Shown: positions 46,660-58,961 of the stretch, in pieces
How the letters are laid out: each line of letters starts with the position of its first letter
How positions within the stretch are numbered: position 1 is the first letter of the stretch
NCBI GenBank assembly: GCA_025677815.1
Contig: JAIXMP010000014.1
Coordinates: 930,001-994,000 of the forward strand
Direction of reading: 5' to 3'
From: Phascolomyces articulosus
Lineage: Eukaryota > Mucoromycota > Mucoromycetes > Mucorales > Lichtheimiaceae
DNA length: 64,000 nucleotides
Position numbers and translations under genes: made by a program
Notes under the pieces: generated by a model
Database searches by the model: none
Told to the model about the DNA's origin: nothing
Seen by the model: the letters and a program-made list of their open reading frames with translations, nothing else

Positions 46660-47620
46660 ATTGTTATTTTTTTGATTCGATTGTGAAATACAATAATTAA
46701 ATAAGAGGTTACAAATATAAGAAAAAAAATAGAACACAAAATCAAAAGTACAACAGCAACAAAAGTAGGTTTTTTTTGAGTTTTTATATAGATAATAAAT
46801 ACTAGTGATCATAGAGTAATTATATATAACCATACACCTTCCATCTTATTAGTAGTGTTCAACCTTCTCTTTTTAGGAAACAACATGATCTTCCTTCTCC
46901 ACACGAAAATTCCAATTTTTTTTCCAGGAGTGATGTAGCATTATTCAATCTGTTTCAATATTTTCTTTGGTACAACTATATTTATATAGTCATATTATTA
47001 TATAATAAAGAAGTAGTCGTATTAGTCGAACTAGCAGATCATCAGTGTTTGTTTTATTATTATATTGTGGGAAATTTGAAAAAAAATAAAACAAATAATG
47101 ATGTAGATCCTCTCCACACAAATTGGAAACTATATAAATAGTTTGTCCTTTAAGAGAAGTATAAACTAGTTGTAAGAAAAAAGAAGAAATAGTAGATATC
47201 TGCTTCCTCTCCTTGTCTTCCTCACACGTTTCAAAATTGTAGCGTTTTGTTTAGTTACTTGAAAAGGAAGTTTTGGGAACATGGTTTTCGCGTGGCCAAG
47301 TATGAATAAACTCCCTAAATTATATTATAATATTAAAATAATTTCTTATTGAAAAAGATACATATTGGATAGAAATGATTCTACTGACAAGAAGAAATTC
47401 ATCAACACACTATTGAACAATTTTATTTTCTTCCTTTGTCGTATTATATATATTGTTATGAGTCCAACTTTTATTTCTCATGATATTTATAAGAGTATTC
47501 TCATCTCATATTACTCGTTAAAATATTGACCACTTTAGAGTCATGTGCTATAAAAAAAACATGTATAGAATTTCTTTTGCAACAACAACTAGCAAGACAT
47601 ATAAAATGACACAAGTGTTA
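46660..47620. promoter_or_regulatory. Upstream region of the sugar transporter
   Basis: AT-rich DNA containing the transporter promoter. The hydrophobic codons continuing upstream of the chosen ATG to 46833 are probably leader sequence. No identifiable regulatory motif or gene is seen. Confidence 0.4.
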
Positions 47621-48405
47621 CAGGCGAATCTGAACTCTAGGCGAATTTGATTTTATCCGCATATTATGCAGACGAATCTGAACTTTCATTTCCGCCTAGT
47701 TCAACCCAATGAAACGGTCTGTATGCGGTAAAGAACCTTCTGAAAAAAGTAAATAAAGTAATAAAGATATTAGTAAAAGGTGTATGAAGTGATTAGTTAT
47801 GGATCAAATAATAAAATAAATAAAGATAGGTTGTGTGTGAGTTCTTATTATCAGGAATTATACGTCTGAAACCACACGAGGAATAGTCTTATTATAATAA
47901 AATAATAGAGAACACTATACTATGTTACCTATTCAAAAGATAAAAGTCTGAAGTAAAGGATAAGTTTAAGATATTTTTTATTTAGAGAATAAAGTAGGGA
48001 ACTAAAAACTAATTAATCTTCTATTTATACTATTTGCTTTTGCAATAATTTGTAAAAGCAAATGCAATTGTTACAAAAGCAAATATAACATGTGAATGAG
48101 TTTCAGCCAATAAGAATGCTTTATAATACTTTATAATAAAATATGCTTTAATAATAATAATGCTGTTACTAATAATTAAACAATAATAATAATAGTAAAA
48201 AGAAGACTTTAACTATAGACGGACTAAGGAGCGCTACAATATATAATGAATAGGAAAGACGAAAAAAAAAGAAATACGTGCAAGTTGGGATGATTCAACC
48301 TATTTTATTCATATTATTGTTAAAGTGTTGTATAGTCACTGTATACTTCGGATTGAGCTGGGCAGAAGTGAATGTTCAGATTCATCCAGAGTTCAAATTC
48401 GCCTG
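47621..48405. mobile_element. TA-flanked MITE with about 31-bp terminal inverted repeats
   Basis: The left end CAGGCGAATCTGAACTCT at 47621 is mirrored by AGAGTTCAAATTCGCCTG ending at 48405. The inverted match runs about 31 bp with a few differences. After a roughly 31-bp indel it continues into a second matching block (GAATCTGAACTTTCATTTC-like). Both ends are flanked by TA, the target duplicated by Tc1/mariner-type elements. The 785-bp element encodes no transposase, so it is non-autonomous. It also holds an internal palindrome (ATTTGCTTTTGCA/TGTAAAAGCAAAT at 48032-48063). The frame at 48278-48532 is an artefact of its right arm. Confidence 0.78.
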
Positions 48406-48573
48406 TAATGCAAGCAAACAACAAATAAATGAATCCATTTTCAATCTTTGTGGTGTACTGTGTTACCTCAACGGCATTTCATTTTTTTTTACAGCTAGTT
48501 TACTTTGTACAGAAAACGTGGCTCACACCTAACTTTCAACTTTGACATCCCTTTTTTTATTATTATTTTTTCC

Positions 48574-49962
48574 ATGACTTCTCGTCGTCTATTACGTAAT
48601 AAAATCCTTGTGGTTGGTAACAAGGATGTCGATCTTGTTGAGTTCGTAAAAGGTAAGGTGGATATATATATATATATATATATATATTAGGGAAAGGAGA
48701 GAAAGTATAAAACTCAAACTACTTCATGTCCATTCATAGGCATCTTTAAAGCATGCGAAAAAGAATTGCCACAAAAACATGTCGATGACGAACTAAAAAA
48801 ATCCGAAGGGAAACAATCCGGCATTACCATTCCATGGGTCATTGACACCAAATATTATACAGCATCGGTTGATTTCTGGTTAGACCAAGTGGATGGGGAT
48901 CCCAAAGTGATTGAAGGATATACCAATCAAGACAATGCCATTGGTCAAGTGGTGGATGCTTTTGTTTATGTATTTCGTAAAGATAAGGCAAGTTTTATCT
49001 ATTGAACGAAGGAAAAAAAAAGAAAGAAACAGAGAACAAAAAAAAGCTAACCCATAGTTGTCATCATTTGTTAGCTTAGTAGTTTTGATGGTATCAAAAA
49101 GTGGATCCCTTTCCTTGAATCGTGTGAACCTTCAATTCAGATGTGTGTAGGTCATGGAGAACCCAAAGAAGACGAAGATAGTGATTTAGGATCGATTGAA
49201 GATTGGTGTTTGGATCATCAATTTGAATATGTCGATTTGGATGAAAAAACAGTAGAACCTTTGGATAAAGCAGGCTGGGATTTGGCAGTGGATGTATTGC
49301 AAACCAATCTTTGGGATGGCATGTCTCAAAAGGAATCAGATGGTAGTAGTAAAAATAAAGAACAAGAAACTATCTATGATGATGATGATTTTTATAAAGG
49401 TAAAATAGAGGAAAGGGAAAGAGGAGATTTATATACAATGTTAGACATAGGTATGACTTATAGTCGGAATTATGTCTATATTAGAATTACAAATGTTGTC
49501 ACTTCAAAGAGAAAAGGATGATTCATCCAAGAAAGGACAAGATAAGAAAGGGGATAATTCTTTCGATGACAATGATGATTTCGATGATCTTGGTAAGTTA
49601 AAAAAAAACTATTTGGTAATAAAATATATAGTAGGGTAATAGATTTTGATGATCCTTTTTTTTTTTTTTTTTGTCATTTCTTATAGATTTTGAAATGCCA
49701 AGTCAAAATGAAGTTAGAAAAATGCAAGAACAATTATTTGCAAGTCTTGATAATGAAGATGGATTGGACAAAGCATTTGAAACCATGCAAGCATTAAGAG
49801 GTAAATCATAGAGATGATTCAAAAGGAGAATTTTTTTAGTGTTATCGTGATGGACTTATTTTTGTTTGGAAATTAGAACAAGGTCAAAATTTACCAGATG
49901 AAGAACGAAGAAAATTAGCTGCTAAAGTAGCATTATCATTTGCTGCTCAGTTGGGTGTATAA
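48574..49962 (+). CDS. AAGAB/p34-like adaptin-binding protein (Irc6-like)
   Basis: Cytosolic small-GTPase-like chaperone for clathrin adaptor assembly (AAGAB in animals, Irc6 in yeast). Six exons: 48574-48652, 48740-48987, 49075-49399, 49485-49592, 49687-49800 and 49877-49962 (319 aa). The N-terminal pseudo-GTPase domain has NKILVVGNKDVDLVEFV and, further on, TKYYTASVDFWLDQ, AIGQVVDAFVYVFRKDK, SSFDGIKKWIPFLES and CVGHGEP. Residues about 210-260 are acidic and disordered. The C-terminus (NEDGLDKAFETMQALREQGQ, then ERRKLAAKVALSFAAQLGV) matches the helical p34 tail. Intron 2 (48988-49074) has a GC donor; no GT alternative keeps frame. A MITE ends 169 bp upstream of the ATG. EF-G follows in tandem 313 bp downstream. 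Confidence 0.85.
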
Positions 49963-50275
49963 TCATGAAAAACTGTTATAAAATTTAATTATTTCATTTT
50001 GTTAATAATAATAAATCGTTATCATTATCATTTTATGGAAGACTCTATTTTGTAATATTTATGAATATGTATTCCTGTCGGATGACATACTTCTTTGAAC
50101 CGGATGTGGATCGTTTTTTTTTTACCATATTTAATGCAAAATGTTTCACAAAATCCAACCACCGATGGCTTTTCCGTTTTGACAGTCACCTTGAAATACA
50201 AATAAGGAATTGACAGGGCCACCTTTTTTTTTTTTTTTTTTTTTCTTGTGTTGTACCTTGTTTTCCACACCTCCA

Positions 50276-53007
50276 ATGTCATTTGTGCGCTCTCTTCTTG
50301 GAGGGCTGCCTGGAAGGGTCCATTCGGCTACCTTTAAAAAGGCGGCCTCTACCTTATCCCAACATACACCTCACCAAACCTTATCTCTTGCTCCGATAAA
50401 CCTCTGTCAACGCTTCCAGTCTACCAACGCTACTGCTGCTTCTACTATGACTAATGACGACGAATCTGATCCCAAGGATACCGTAAGTAGTTTATTTTTA
50501 TATGAGAAAAAGAATGAGGGAAATGGTCATGCAGGTGTGGAATGAAGGGAAACGTATATACGCACTTTTGGGGTCCAAAAAAAAATACTCAACTTCCAGC
50601 CCTTGTATTCTTTATTTTTTGTTTAGGAACGTTTGCGAAAGCTCCGCAACATTGGTATTTCTGCACATATTGACTCTGGCAAAACCACTTGTACTGAACG
50701 TATTTTGTTCTATACCGGCCGTATTAAGGAAATTCACGATGTACGTGGTCGTGATGGTGTAGGTGCAAAGATGGACTCTATGGATCTCGAAAGAGAAAAA
50801 GGCATTACTATTCAATCCGCTGCTACTTATGCAAGCTGGGGCGATTACAACATTAATATTATTGATACTCCTGGTATGTATTATTTATTCATAATAGGGT
50901 GTAGGAAAGGGAGGATGAAAGATAGAAAAACAAGAGGTGGTCTATTGACAACACAAACTGAAAAAAAATAAAATGTTTCTAGGTCACGTTGATTTCACTA
51001 TTGAAGTAGAACGCGCTTTGCGTGTACTTGATGGTGCTGTGATGATTCTTTGTTCTGTCTCGGGCGTCCAGTCACAAACCATGACTGTCGATCGTCAAAT
51101 GCGTCGTTATAATGTTCCCCGTATTTCATTCATCAACAAGATGGATCGTGCTGGTGCTAACCCTTTCCGTGTCATTGATCAATTGAGAAACAAACTCAAG
51201 TTGACTGCTGCTGCCATTCAAATCCCTATTGGTGCTGAAGATCAATTCCGTGGTGTAGTTGATTTGACTACCTGGAAGGCTTACTACAATGAAGGTGAAA
51301 ATGGGTAAGTTTTATTTGTGGATGGGGATATCTTATGGATGGGATAAACAATAAGAAAGAAAGAAAGATAAATTCATACTAATTGCCCATATTTTTTTTT
51401 ACAGTGAAGTTTTGACTGAAAAGGAAATTCCCGAAGAATTAATGGACTTTGCTACCGAAAAACGTCATGAATTGATTGAACAATTAGCCAACGTCGATGA
51501 TGAAATTGCTGATGTCTATCTTATGGAAGAAATCCCTACTGCTGAACAGTTTACGAATGCTATCCGTCGTGCCACTTTGGATCTCAAGTTTACTCCCGTC
51601 TTGATGGGTTCTGCTTTCAAGAACCAAGGTGTTCAACCTTTATTGGATGCTGTGATTAACTATTTGCCTGATCCTACCCAAGTCACCAACACAGCTCTTG
51701 ATGTTACTCAAGATGAAAAGCCTGTGGATTTGGTCCCTTATTCTGGAAACCCCTTTGTCGGTCTTGCTTTCAAATTGGAAGAAGGTCGCTATGGTCAATT
51801 GACATATGTGCGTATTTATCAAGGTACTTTGAAACGTGGTGGTTTCATTACCAATGTTAAGACTGGAAAGAAGATCAAGGTCCCTCGTTTGGTCCGTATG
51901 CATGCTTCGGATATGGAAGATGTGGATGAATTAGGTGCTGGTGAAATTGGTGCTATGTTTGGTGTGGATTGTGCTAGTGGTGATACCTTTTCGGATGGTG
52001 CTTTGAAGTATACTATGGTAAGTTTTTTTTTTGTTTATGTTTGTTTGTTTTAAAAAAAGAAAAAGGAACTCATGAGATTTCTTTACCATCCATAGACTTC
52101 CATGTTTGTTCCTGAACCTGTCATTTCACTTTCTCTCAGTCCTGTCGGTCGTGAATCCCCCAACTTTTCCAAAGCCTTGAATCGTTTCCAAAAGGAAGAT
52201 CCTACTTTCCGTGTCCACGTTGACAAGGAAAGCAAGGAAACCATTATTTCCGGTATGGGTGAATTGCATTTACAAATCTATGTCGAACGTATGCGTCGTG
52301 AATACAATGTCGAATGTACCACTGGTAAACCTCAAGTTGCTTTCCGCGAAACCATCACTCAACCTGCCAAATTCAATTACACCCACAAAAAACAATCTGG
52401 TGGTGCTGGTCAATTCGGTCGTGTCATTGGTAACATTGAACCCATGACCACTGATGAAGACACTGGCAAGGACGTTGCCTTTGAAAACCGTGTGATTGGT
52501 GGTAACATTCCTACCAACTTTATTCCTGCTTGTGAAAAGGGCTTTTTGGATGCTTTGGAAAAGGGTCCCTTGATTGGTCACCCTGTCAATGGTATTCGTA
52601 TGGTCTTGGAAGATGGTGCTGCTCACGCTGTGGATTCGAGTGAAATGGCTTTCCGTATCGCTACCAAGAATGCTTTCCAAGAAGCTTTCAATAAGGGTCG
52701 ACCTACTATTTTGGAACCTATCATGAATGTTGCTATTACTGCTCCTGTCGAATTCCAAGGTACCGTCATTGGTGGTTTGAATAAGCGTAAGGGTACTATT
52801 GTCGATACCGATATTCAAGAGGATTTCTTTACTGTTACTGCTGATGTCCCCTTGAATGATATGTTTGGTTATTCAACTGAACTTCGTTCGGCTACCCAAG
52901 GTAAGGGTGAGTTCTCTATGGAATATAAGGAACATCAACCCGTCCAAACTTTTGTTCAAGAACAATTGATTCAAGAATATAAAAAGAAGGAAGCTGCCAA
53001 GAAATAA
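50276..53007 (+). CDS. MEF1: Mitochondrial translation elongation factor G
   Basis: GTPase that translocates tRNA and mRNA on mitochondrial ribosomes. Five exons: 50276-50482, 50627-50873, 50983-51304, 51405-52017 and 52096-53007 (766 aa). The first ~60 residues are rich in Arg/Ser/Ala and largely lack acidic residues, a typical mitochondrial presequence. GTPase motifs: AHIDSGKTT (82-90, G1), [12 protein letters not shown] (G2), DTPGHVDF (G3, spanning a splice junction) and NKMDRAG (G4). Domains II-V follow, with [38 protein letters not shown] and [11 protein letters not shown]. Homology to GFM1/Mef1 covers the full length. The long GTPase insert and ribosome-contact regions fit the translocating factor (Mef1) rather than the recycling factor (Mef2). 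Its codons are more biased (GGT, GCT, CGT, AAG) than its neighbours', suggesting high expression. Confidence 0.96.
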
Positions 53008-54164
53008 TGTTTCTACTTCTTTTAATACAAATTCATATACATCTCATTTCTCCTCCTCCCCTCACACTCATATACATCCCCCCCACCCTTCCACATCTCA
53101 AAAAATTCATTTTTCTTATGTTGTAGATAGATTTTAATAATAAAAAAAAGATACTACTTCTTTTTTTCTTTTTTTAAAAAAAAGTAATTTATATGTATTA
53201 CCCTGGTAATTCTTATTCACCCTTCTCTCTTATATACATTTTTTCTTCTCCTCCTTTATCCTTGTTATTATTATTTTTATATAAAAATCAAAAAAGTTGT
53301 GTAAAAAATGTTAAAAATAATCCTAAAAATTCCCAAAAGGTACACAACGATTCAGCTGACTTTTACGAAAGTGTGTTGTCTATAAATGTGTGCACACCAT
53401 GTTTTTTGAGTCTCCGTTGGCTGATTCTTTATACGTAAATATATTTATATATACTTTTTCAAAGAGGTCATTCTTCTCAAAAAAGTTCAAATAAATAAAA
53501 GTAAAAAGGTGCAATTGCATTTTTGACTTTGTTATTGGGTTGTTACCAAGATATAAAATATAATAGGATGTAAAAAAGAATGGAGATGCAATGCATGAAG
53601 GAGTTACTCATGAGTTTAGGATAAAATAATCCCTATACAACTTGTCTATTGAAATAGATACTTCTTTGTAACCTCGGAAGAAAGGGGTGCAAAAAAAAAA
53701 AAACCAGCTCAGCTAAAGTATGTTATAGATGAATCAATTATGAATAAAGAATATAATAAATGTTGAACAGGAAGAAGTACTTGACATATTAAAAGTATTA
53801 ATAAAGTATAGTCTAAAATGCCAGAATGACTTCATTGTTTATGCGAGTGGTGTTGTATTTTTATTATGAGTTAGATCGGAAGGCAAACAACATCAAGAAT
53901 ATACACATGGAAATCTAAAATTAACACTTCCTTTCCACTTTTTTGGTAGTTTGCCAAGGTGCTTTTTTTTCTTTATTTAACCTTCCGCATTCCTTTTTGT
54001 TATGATTTCTTTGTTAGTAGTCAACTTTTTTGTTTGCTTGTTCAAAAAAGTTTTTTCTAGTAATTCTTTTTTTTTGATAACCTTCTTTTTCTTTTCATCT
54101 TCTCCTTCTTCTCTTTTCTTCTTTTTTCCCTTTTACTTCTTTTTACTTTTTGTATATAATCATC
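53008..54164. other. Intergenic, no gene
   Basis: 3' region of EF-G and 5' region of the membrane-protein gene. It contains poly-pyrimidine stretches just before 54165, a common feature of fungal promoters. No protein-like frame is seen; 53193-53438 and 54002-54274 are low complexity. Confidence 0.5.
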
Positions 54165-55169
54165 ATGTCACGAAAGAAGATGATACCCTCCTGGACATTC
54201 ATTACTGTATTCTTATTTATATGTGTATGTCTTTTACAATCATCCATCCATGCAGCCGATGCATCAGCAGCTGATAATATACCCGAATTGAGAAAACGAC
54301 AAGAAGAAGGTAATATTTCTATAGAATATAATTCGAATGTTATAAATAACAAGAAGAATTCAATTAACCCTTCAATTAAATAATAAAACAGCATCCCCTC
54401 CTGCTGAATCACCAGAACAACAACCACAACCTACCAACAGTAATAATAATGACGTTCAACCTACACAATCCAATACAGCCCCTCAAGCCAGCAATACAGG
54501 TTCCGCTCTTCTTCCCAGCGATAATGGTTCCGCTGCTGGCAATGCCAGTGATAATGTAGCAGCTTTACCCACCTCGGCCAGTTTTGGTAATACCATTTTT
54601 CCTGGCATGGCCTCTTTTCTCACCCCCAAACCGAGTCGTTCCGTATCTCCCGTTTATCGTATCGATTCACGTCAAAATGTGACTTTTGTTTGGGAATTCA
54701 AAGATTTACGTGTTCAACCTGTCAACTTAACCTTGGCTGCTGTAGGTCCTAATTCTGTTGCTTACACGATTTCTGTCATGCAAGGTGCAGCTACCAGTGC
54801 TGTTTGGAATTTGGGAAGTATTCCTGATAGTCAACCTGATTTGATGAATGCGTTTTATCAAATTCAATTGTATGATCAACGTGGCCTTTCAGCTTTTCAT
54901 TCACCAGGTTGGCTTTCGCCTCAAACTGGATTGACAATTGGGTTTTATACGTTGCAACCGTATGGTGATACCACCGCGACTGAAGGTATTTGAAAATAAA
55001 GATGGATGGATGAGTGATGCATCTGATTGAGTATACCAATTTTTTTTTCAATAAATTATTAGGTCCTGGATGTCCGTATTGTTTCAATGATAATGCAGTG
55101 GCTCTAGGTTCAGCATTTGGTGTTGCTTGTCTAACTTCTGCTATTGTTATTTATAATTTAATTTTCTAA
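54165..55169 (+). CDS. Predicted type I membrane/cell-surface protein, DUF7137-like
   Basis: Three exons 54165-54309, 54392-54985 and 55063-55169 give 281 aa. A basic-hydrophobic leader (RKKMIPSWTFITVFLFIC, ending ...SIHAADA) is a signal peptide. Residues about 45-130 are Ser/Asn/Gln/Pro-rich, likely O-glycosylated. Residues about 145-240 form a compact beta-rich domain (VSPVYRIDSRQNVTFVWEF, VAYTISVM, FYQIQLYD, LTIGFYTLQPY). The C-terminus has a hydrophobic helix (ALGSAFGVACLTSAIVIYNL) ending only a few residues later. From memory this order resembles fungal DUF7137 proteins, whose function is unknown. A CPYC motif precedes the last helix. It could be a membrane-anchored or GPI-anchored wall protein. 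Confidence 0.75.
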
Positions 55170-56011
55170 AATATATACCCCTACGTGTAGTGTTGTATCA
55201 TAATAGTAGTGGTAGTAAGAATACTTAATAATATACATGTACAAATAATCAAAATGCTTATTAGAGTTTTTATATTTTTTTTTTTGTTCATGATTATTAT
55301 ACCGGGGAATATTGACTCGTATTTTTAGGCTGTACATTTGATGGATGAAAGGAACGTGACCCTTTTGCTTGTCAATAATTGATATTTCCATATTACTACG
55401 ACTGAGAATAAGTAATTAATGAATGATATGTTTGTTATTATTGCCAATAGATTCTTTTGTTATATTTCTAAATATACAAACTGATCAAAGAAGACACATG
55501 ATGATAATGCACTTGATTTCATTGACCAGCTCACAGTTAAATAAACATGGTTATATTATAACGGGTTTCCAGATTAATTTTCTCTTTTTGTTCTTGATGC
55601 ATACTAACGTGCATAATATTATTGCCTTGTTCAATGTGACCCTATCAACGACGAGTTCTTTTATTTATTTTAATTCTCGGTACATAACTTGTCCCTATAC
55701 TTGTTGAGAATAAGTCGTGTCGATACTTTTCTTTATCAAATCATGATTCATAATAATGATAGAAATAATAATAATAAACAAAGAGGGGAGGGGGGAGAGG
55801 TCAAGGGGTTCCTATCGTATATGCATGTATATGTCTGTGTGTTTTTATTATAATCTCGAAATAAGTCAAATGATATCAATTTTTGTAATAATGAGATGAT
55901 GATGATAGCTATTCACCATTTTCATCATGTATGTCGTCTTGACAGGTTATTGTTTTGTACCCACTTTAAAAGTTTTTCTGCCGTTGGATAACCTCTTGTT
56001 CCTCCTTGTCA

Positions 56012-56057
<46 letters not shown>

Positions 56058-58408
56058 CTTCTTTTTAAAATGAATTCGATTCAGTATCACTCTAAACCTA
56101 ATAAGAACGCTATTAAAACATGATAAACGTGAATCATAATCATGTTAACAAATAAATGATGTTCATTGGCGTGTCATCCGTGTCCAGTTCCAAAAAGGAT
56201 GAGATGCTCCGACAAACGACAAGAACAAAAATGTCATCAGATGTGTTTCGCATTATAGTAAAGGTTCTCTTAGTAAACGCATCACGACGTTTACGATCGA
56301 ACTATTTTATCCGAGAGATGGTATGGTAAAGCTAAGAAAAAAAAAGAAAAGGGAAATCCATCTAGCAGCATCAATATTTTAAAATAAAATGCAGGAACAA
56401 TAACAAAAAACTAAAAAAAGAGAATGCTTATCATGAAATACGATTACACCCTAAATAAAAAAAATGAGTGATAATAATAAAAGGAACGTAGTGTATGCAT
56501 CCTTCGATTATGATTTGGCGCCCTTTTTTTTCTTTTTTTTTTTCTTCACGTTATAACGAAACGCCATTACTTTGTACGGAAAAGTTCAACAGAGAAACAT
56601 ATCCTCCTCTTTGATTCATGATGATGAAATATCTCCCTCATCTATTTATCCATACCCTGTCATGTAGAAATATGACCCGTGCATATAATAGTTCTATAAA
56701 TTTTGACTTTGGCTACTTTTTGTCATTAAGTTACGTTTCCATAAGAATCAAACAAGGCCGGAAGGAGATTCATCAGCAAAAAGAAAAATGAGCTAATTTT
56801 TTTTTCCATATCGATGGGATTATTTTGATGATAACACGTGCTATTAGAGTATTATAATAGAAAACACGGGCATCATAATGCAGCAAATAATAATATCAGC
56901 CACTTCATTTGGTAGCAGCAATAGATTTATACAAATAAAGAGAGTGCTTGTTGTTGTATATATATAAATACATTGATGATGATTCCTGATGCATAATTAT
57001 ATACAAATAAAAAAAGATATAGTTTATTCTTCTTACCATGTAATTCTTTACCCTGGTATTATAATTCTTTGTTCGATATAAAGAACAGTGTATATATCAT
57101 GGGAACAAATCAAATCGAAATCGAGACCATTACTTTTCAATGAGTTGACTGACTTTTTTTTGAAGTAAACATACAACTATGGAACGAGGATTATTATTGC
57201 TGTTGCTGCTTAGCATCCCCCCACTTACCATTCGTACAACTGTTCTATAAGTTATATAGAATAATAAAATTCATTCATCTCTCCAACTTTTCTCAGTCAT
57301 CCCTTGTTCTTGATATAATGATATAAGTAGATGATGACAATTCATTTTATGTGAAATAGGATATGTCGTGATTGTAGTAAAAGAGAAACATGACCTACTT
57401 TTTTTTTCTTTAAGCTACAATCTGATTCACGACTCAACTTTATGATGATAAGATTAATAAGAAATATATTATTATAGACAATACGATTCAAGTAGTAGTA
57501 ATGTAGTCATAAGCAAATTGATTCATTTTTTTGTATAGATAGATGGTGATGATGATGATGAAGAGGAAACTTTCCTATGAGGATGAATATATCATTATAT
57601 GAGCTTTTTGGATTGGTTGTGACTCATAGCTCTAAACATCGCATAAAGAAAATCATCTGAGGAATAACCAATATAAACAAAAATTGCGGGTACCCTTTTC
57701 TTTCTTTGATTGTTGTTTTTTTTTATAGATTGTATCCTAATCGACGAAACATCCAGGATCACGGGGGACAGGAGGATATTCTTATATTAAAAGTATATAG
57801 TAATGTAAGGGTGAAGAAGAAGTCTATTCAAATCCGACAAACTCAAAAGAACCAACCGTTGTTTTGGGATTAGAAAATAAAGGGGTGAAGGGGAATGAAG
57901 AGTAGTAATAATAATAAAAAGACTCAATAAGATGAATGATAACGAAATAATGCAAGGGATCTATAGAAAAATAAAAAAAACTCCTCCTCGTTTCTTTATT
58001 ATGTCCTATTATTATAAGTAGAGAATTTCATCATAACCCCTTTTTATTCAGTACACGTTGTGACAAGTAAAAGAAGTATCTAATTTTAATAAGAATAAAA
58101 AAAAAACGAATGCACGTATCACGAAGCAAGAAGAAGAAGAAGCATTACACTTGAACAAGTTAAAACTAAATAAAAAGGTGTAACTTGCCTAATAAAGATT
58201 TCAAGTGTACATTTTTGTTGGGTCAGATGTCAACTTTTTCTCTTTATTTAAAGTCTTTTTTTTACTTGGCTTCCTTCCTCTTTCCTTTTCTTCTTCTTCT
58301 TTACCTTTTTTTTATATCTTAAGAAAAAAAAAGAGTCGATCTTTTTATTAATAACGAACGTAATAACGTAAAGACGAGATATTGTAATATATTTCAATAT
58401 CAATAATA
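55170..58408. other. 3.2-kb intergenic region, no gene; AT microsatellite
   Basis: This is the longest stretch between intact genes in the right half. It contains an (AT)n run at about 56017-56054, several A/T homopolymers and a pyrimidine-rich stretch near 58240-58320 just upstream of the Ecl1-like gene. No frame, RNA gene or repeat family is recognised. The frame at 55423-55707 is not convincing. Confidence 0.5.
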
Positions 58409-58961
58409 ATGGAACTCAATATTTGTTTGTACTGTGAAAAACGATTGCCCGATGAGGTATTTATGATTCTTTTTGGTGGATATTGTTGTTGTTATTATTA
58501 TTTGTTCGTGTTACTTATAAAGTATTTAGAATACACCTTTTTGTTCGACATTGTGTCAAGCCAATGAAGCAGCAAAAACAGCAACCACAGAAAACTTGTT
58601 GATGAATTTACAATTATCATCCAGTCCATCTTCTATCTTATCGTCTCGACATCGTCGTTCTTCTTATTATGAAATGTCATCTTCAAATTCAATGTATCGA
58701 CAACGTCGTATTTCAAGTACTACCATTCATAGTACGACTTCTTCAACAGTACCACCTCTTTTATCATCCAATTCATCTATTTCTTCCTCATCCATGTTAT
58801 CAGATGCTTCTTATTATTCATCTTCTTCATGTGATGATAAAGAAGCATGTTTACTATACCATCGTCCTCAACAACAATCTCATTATCATCCTATGCGTCG
58901 ACATACTTCATCTTCCTCTTCGACAGACGGAATATCTGTAAATACTTCTTTGTTCGCGTAA
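58409..58961 (+). CDS. Ecl1-family small zinc-binding protein
   Basis: Exons 58409-58456 and 58530-58961 give a 159-aa protein. The N-terminus MELNICLYCEKRLPDE joined to NTPFCSTLCQANEA gives four cysteines at 6, 9, 21 and 25, a CxxC...CxxxC zinc site. This matches the short Ecl1 family (extenders of chronological lifespan in fission yeast), where an N-terminal CxxC and a YCSxxC lie within the first 30 residues. The remainder is Ser-rich with RRSSYY and RRQRRISS basic patches, possible phosphorylation or nuclear-localisation sites. The first exon is only 16 codons and is easily missed. Family role: starvation and zinc/sulphur-limitation responses. Its role here is inferred only. Confidence 0.75.

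Noticed and set aside
48278..48532. 84-codon frame with a signal-peptide-like start upstream of the AAGAB-like gene
   Set aside because: Its second half is the right arm of the MITE and it has no downstream continuation.
52270..52818. 182-codon antisense frame inside EF-G
   Set aside because: A shadow of the strongly codon-biased EF-G exon.
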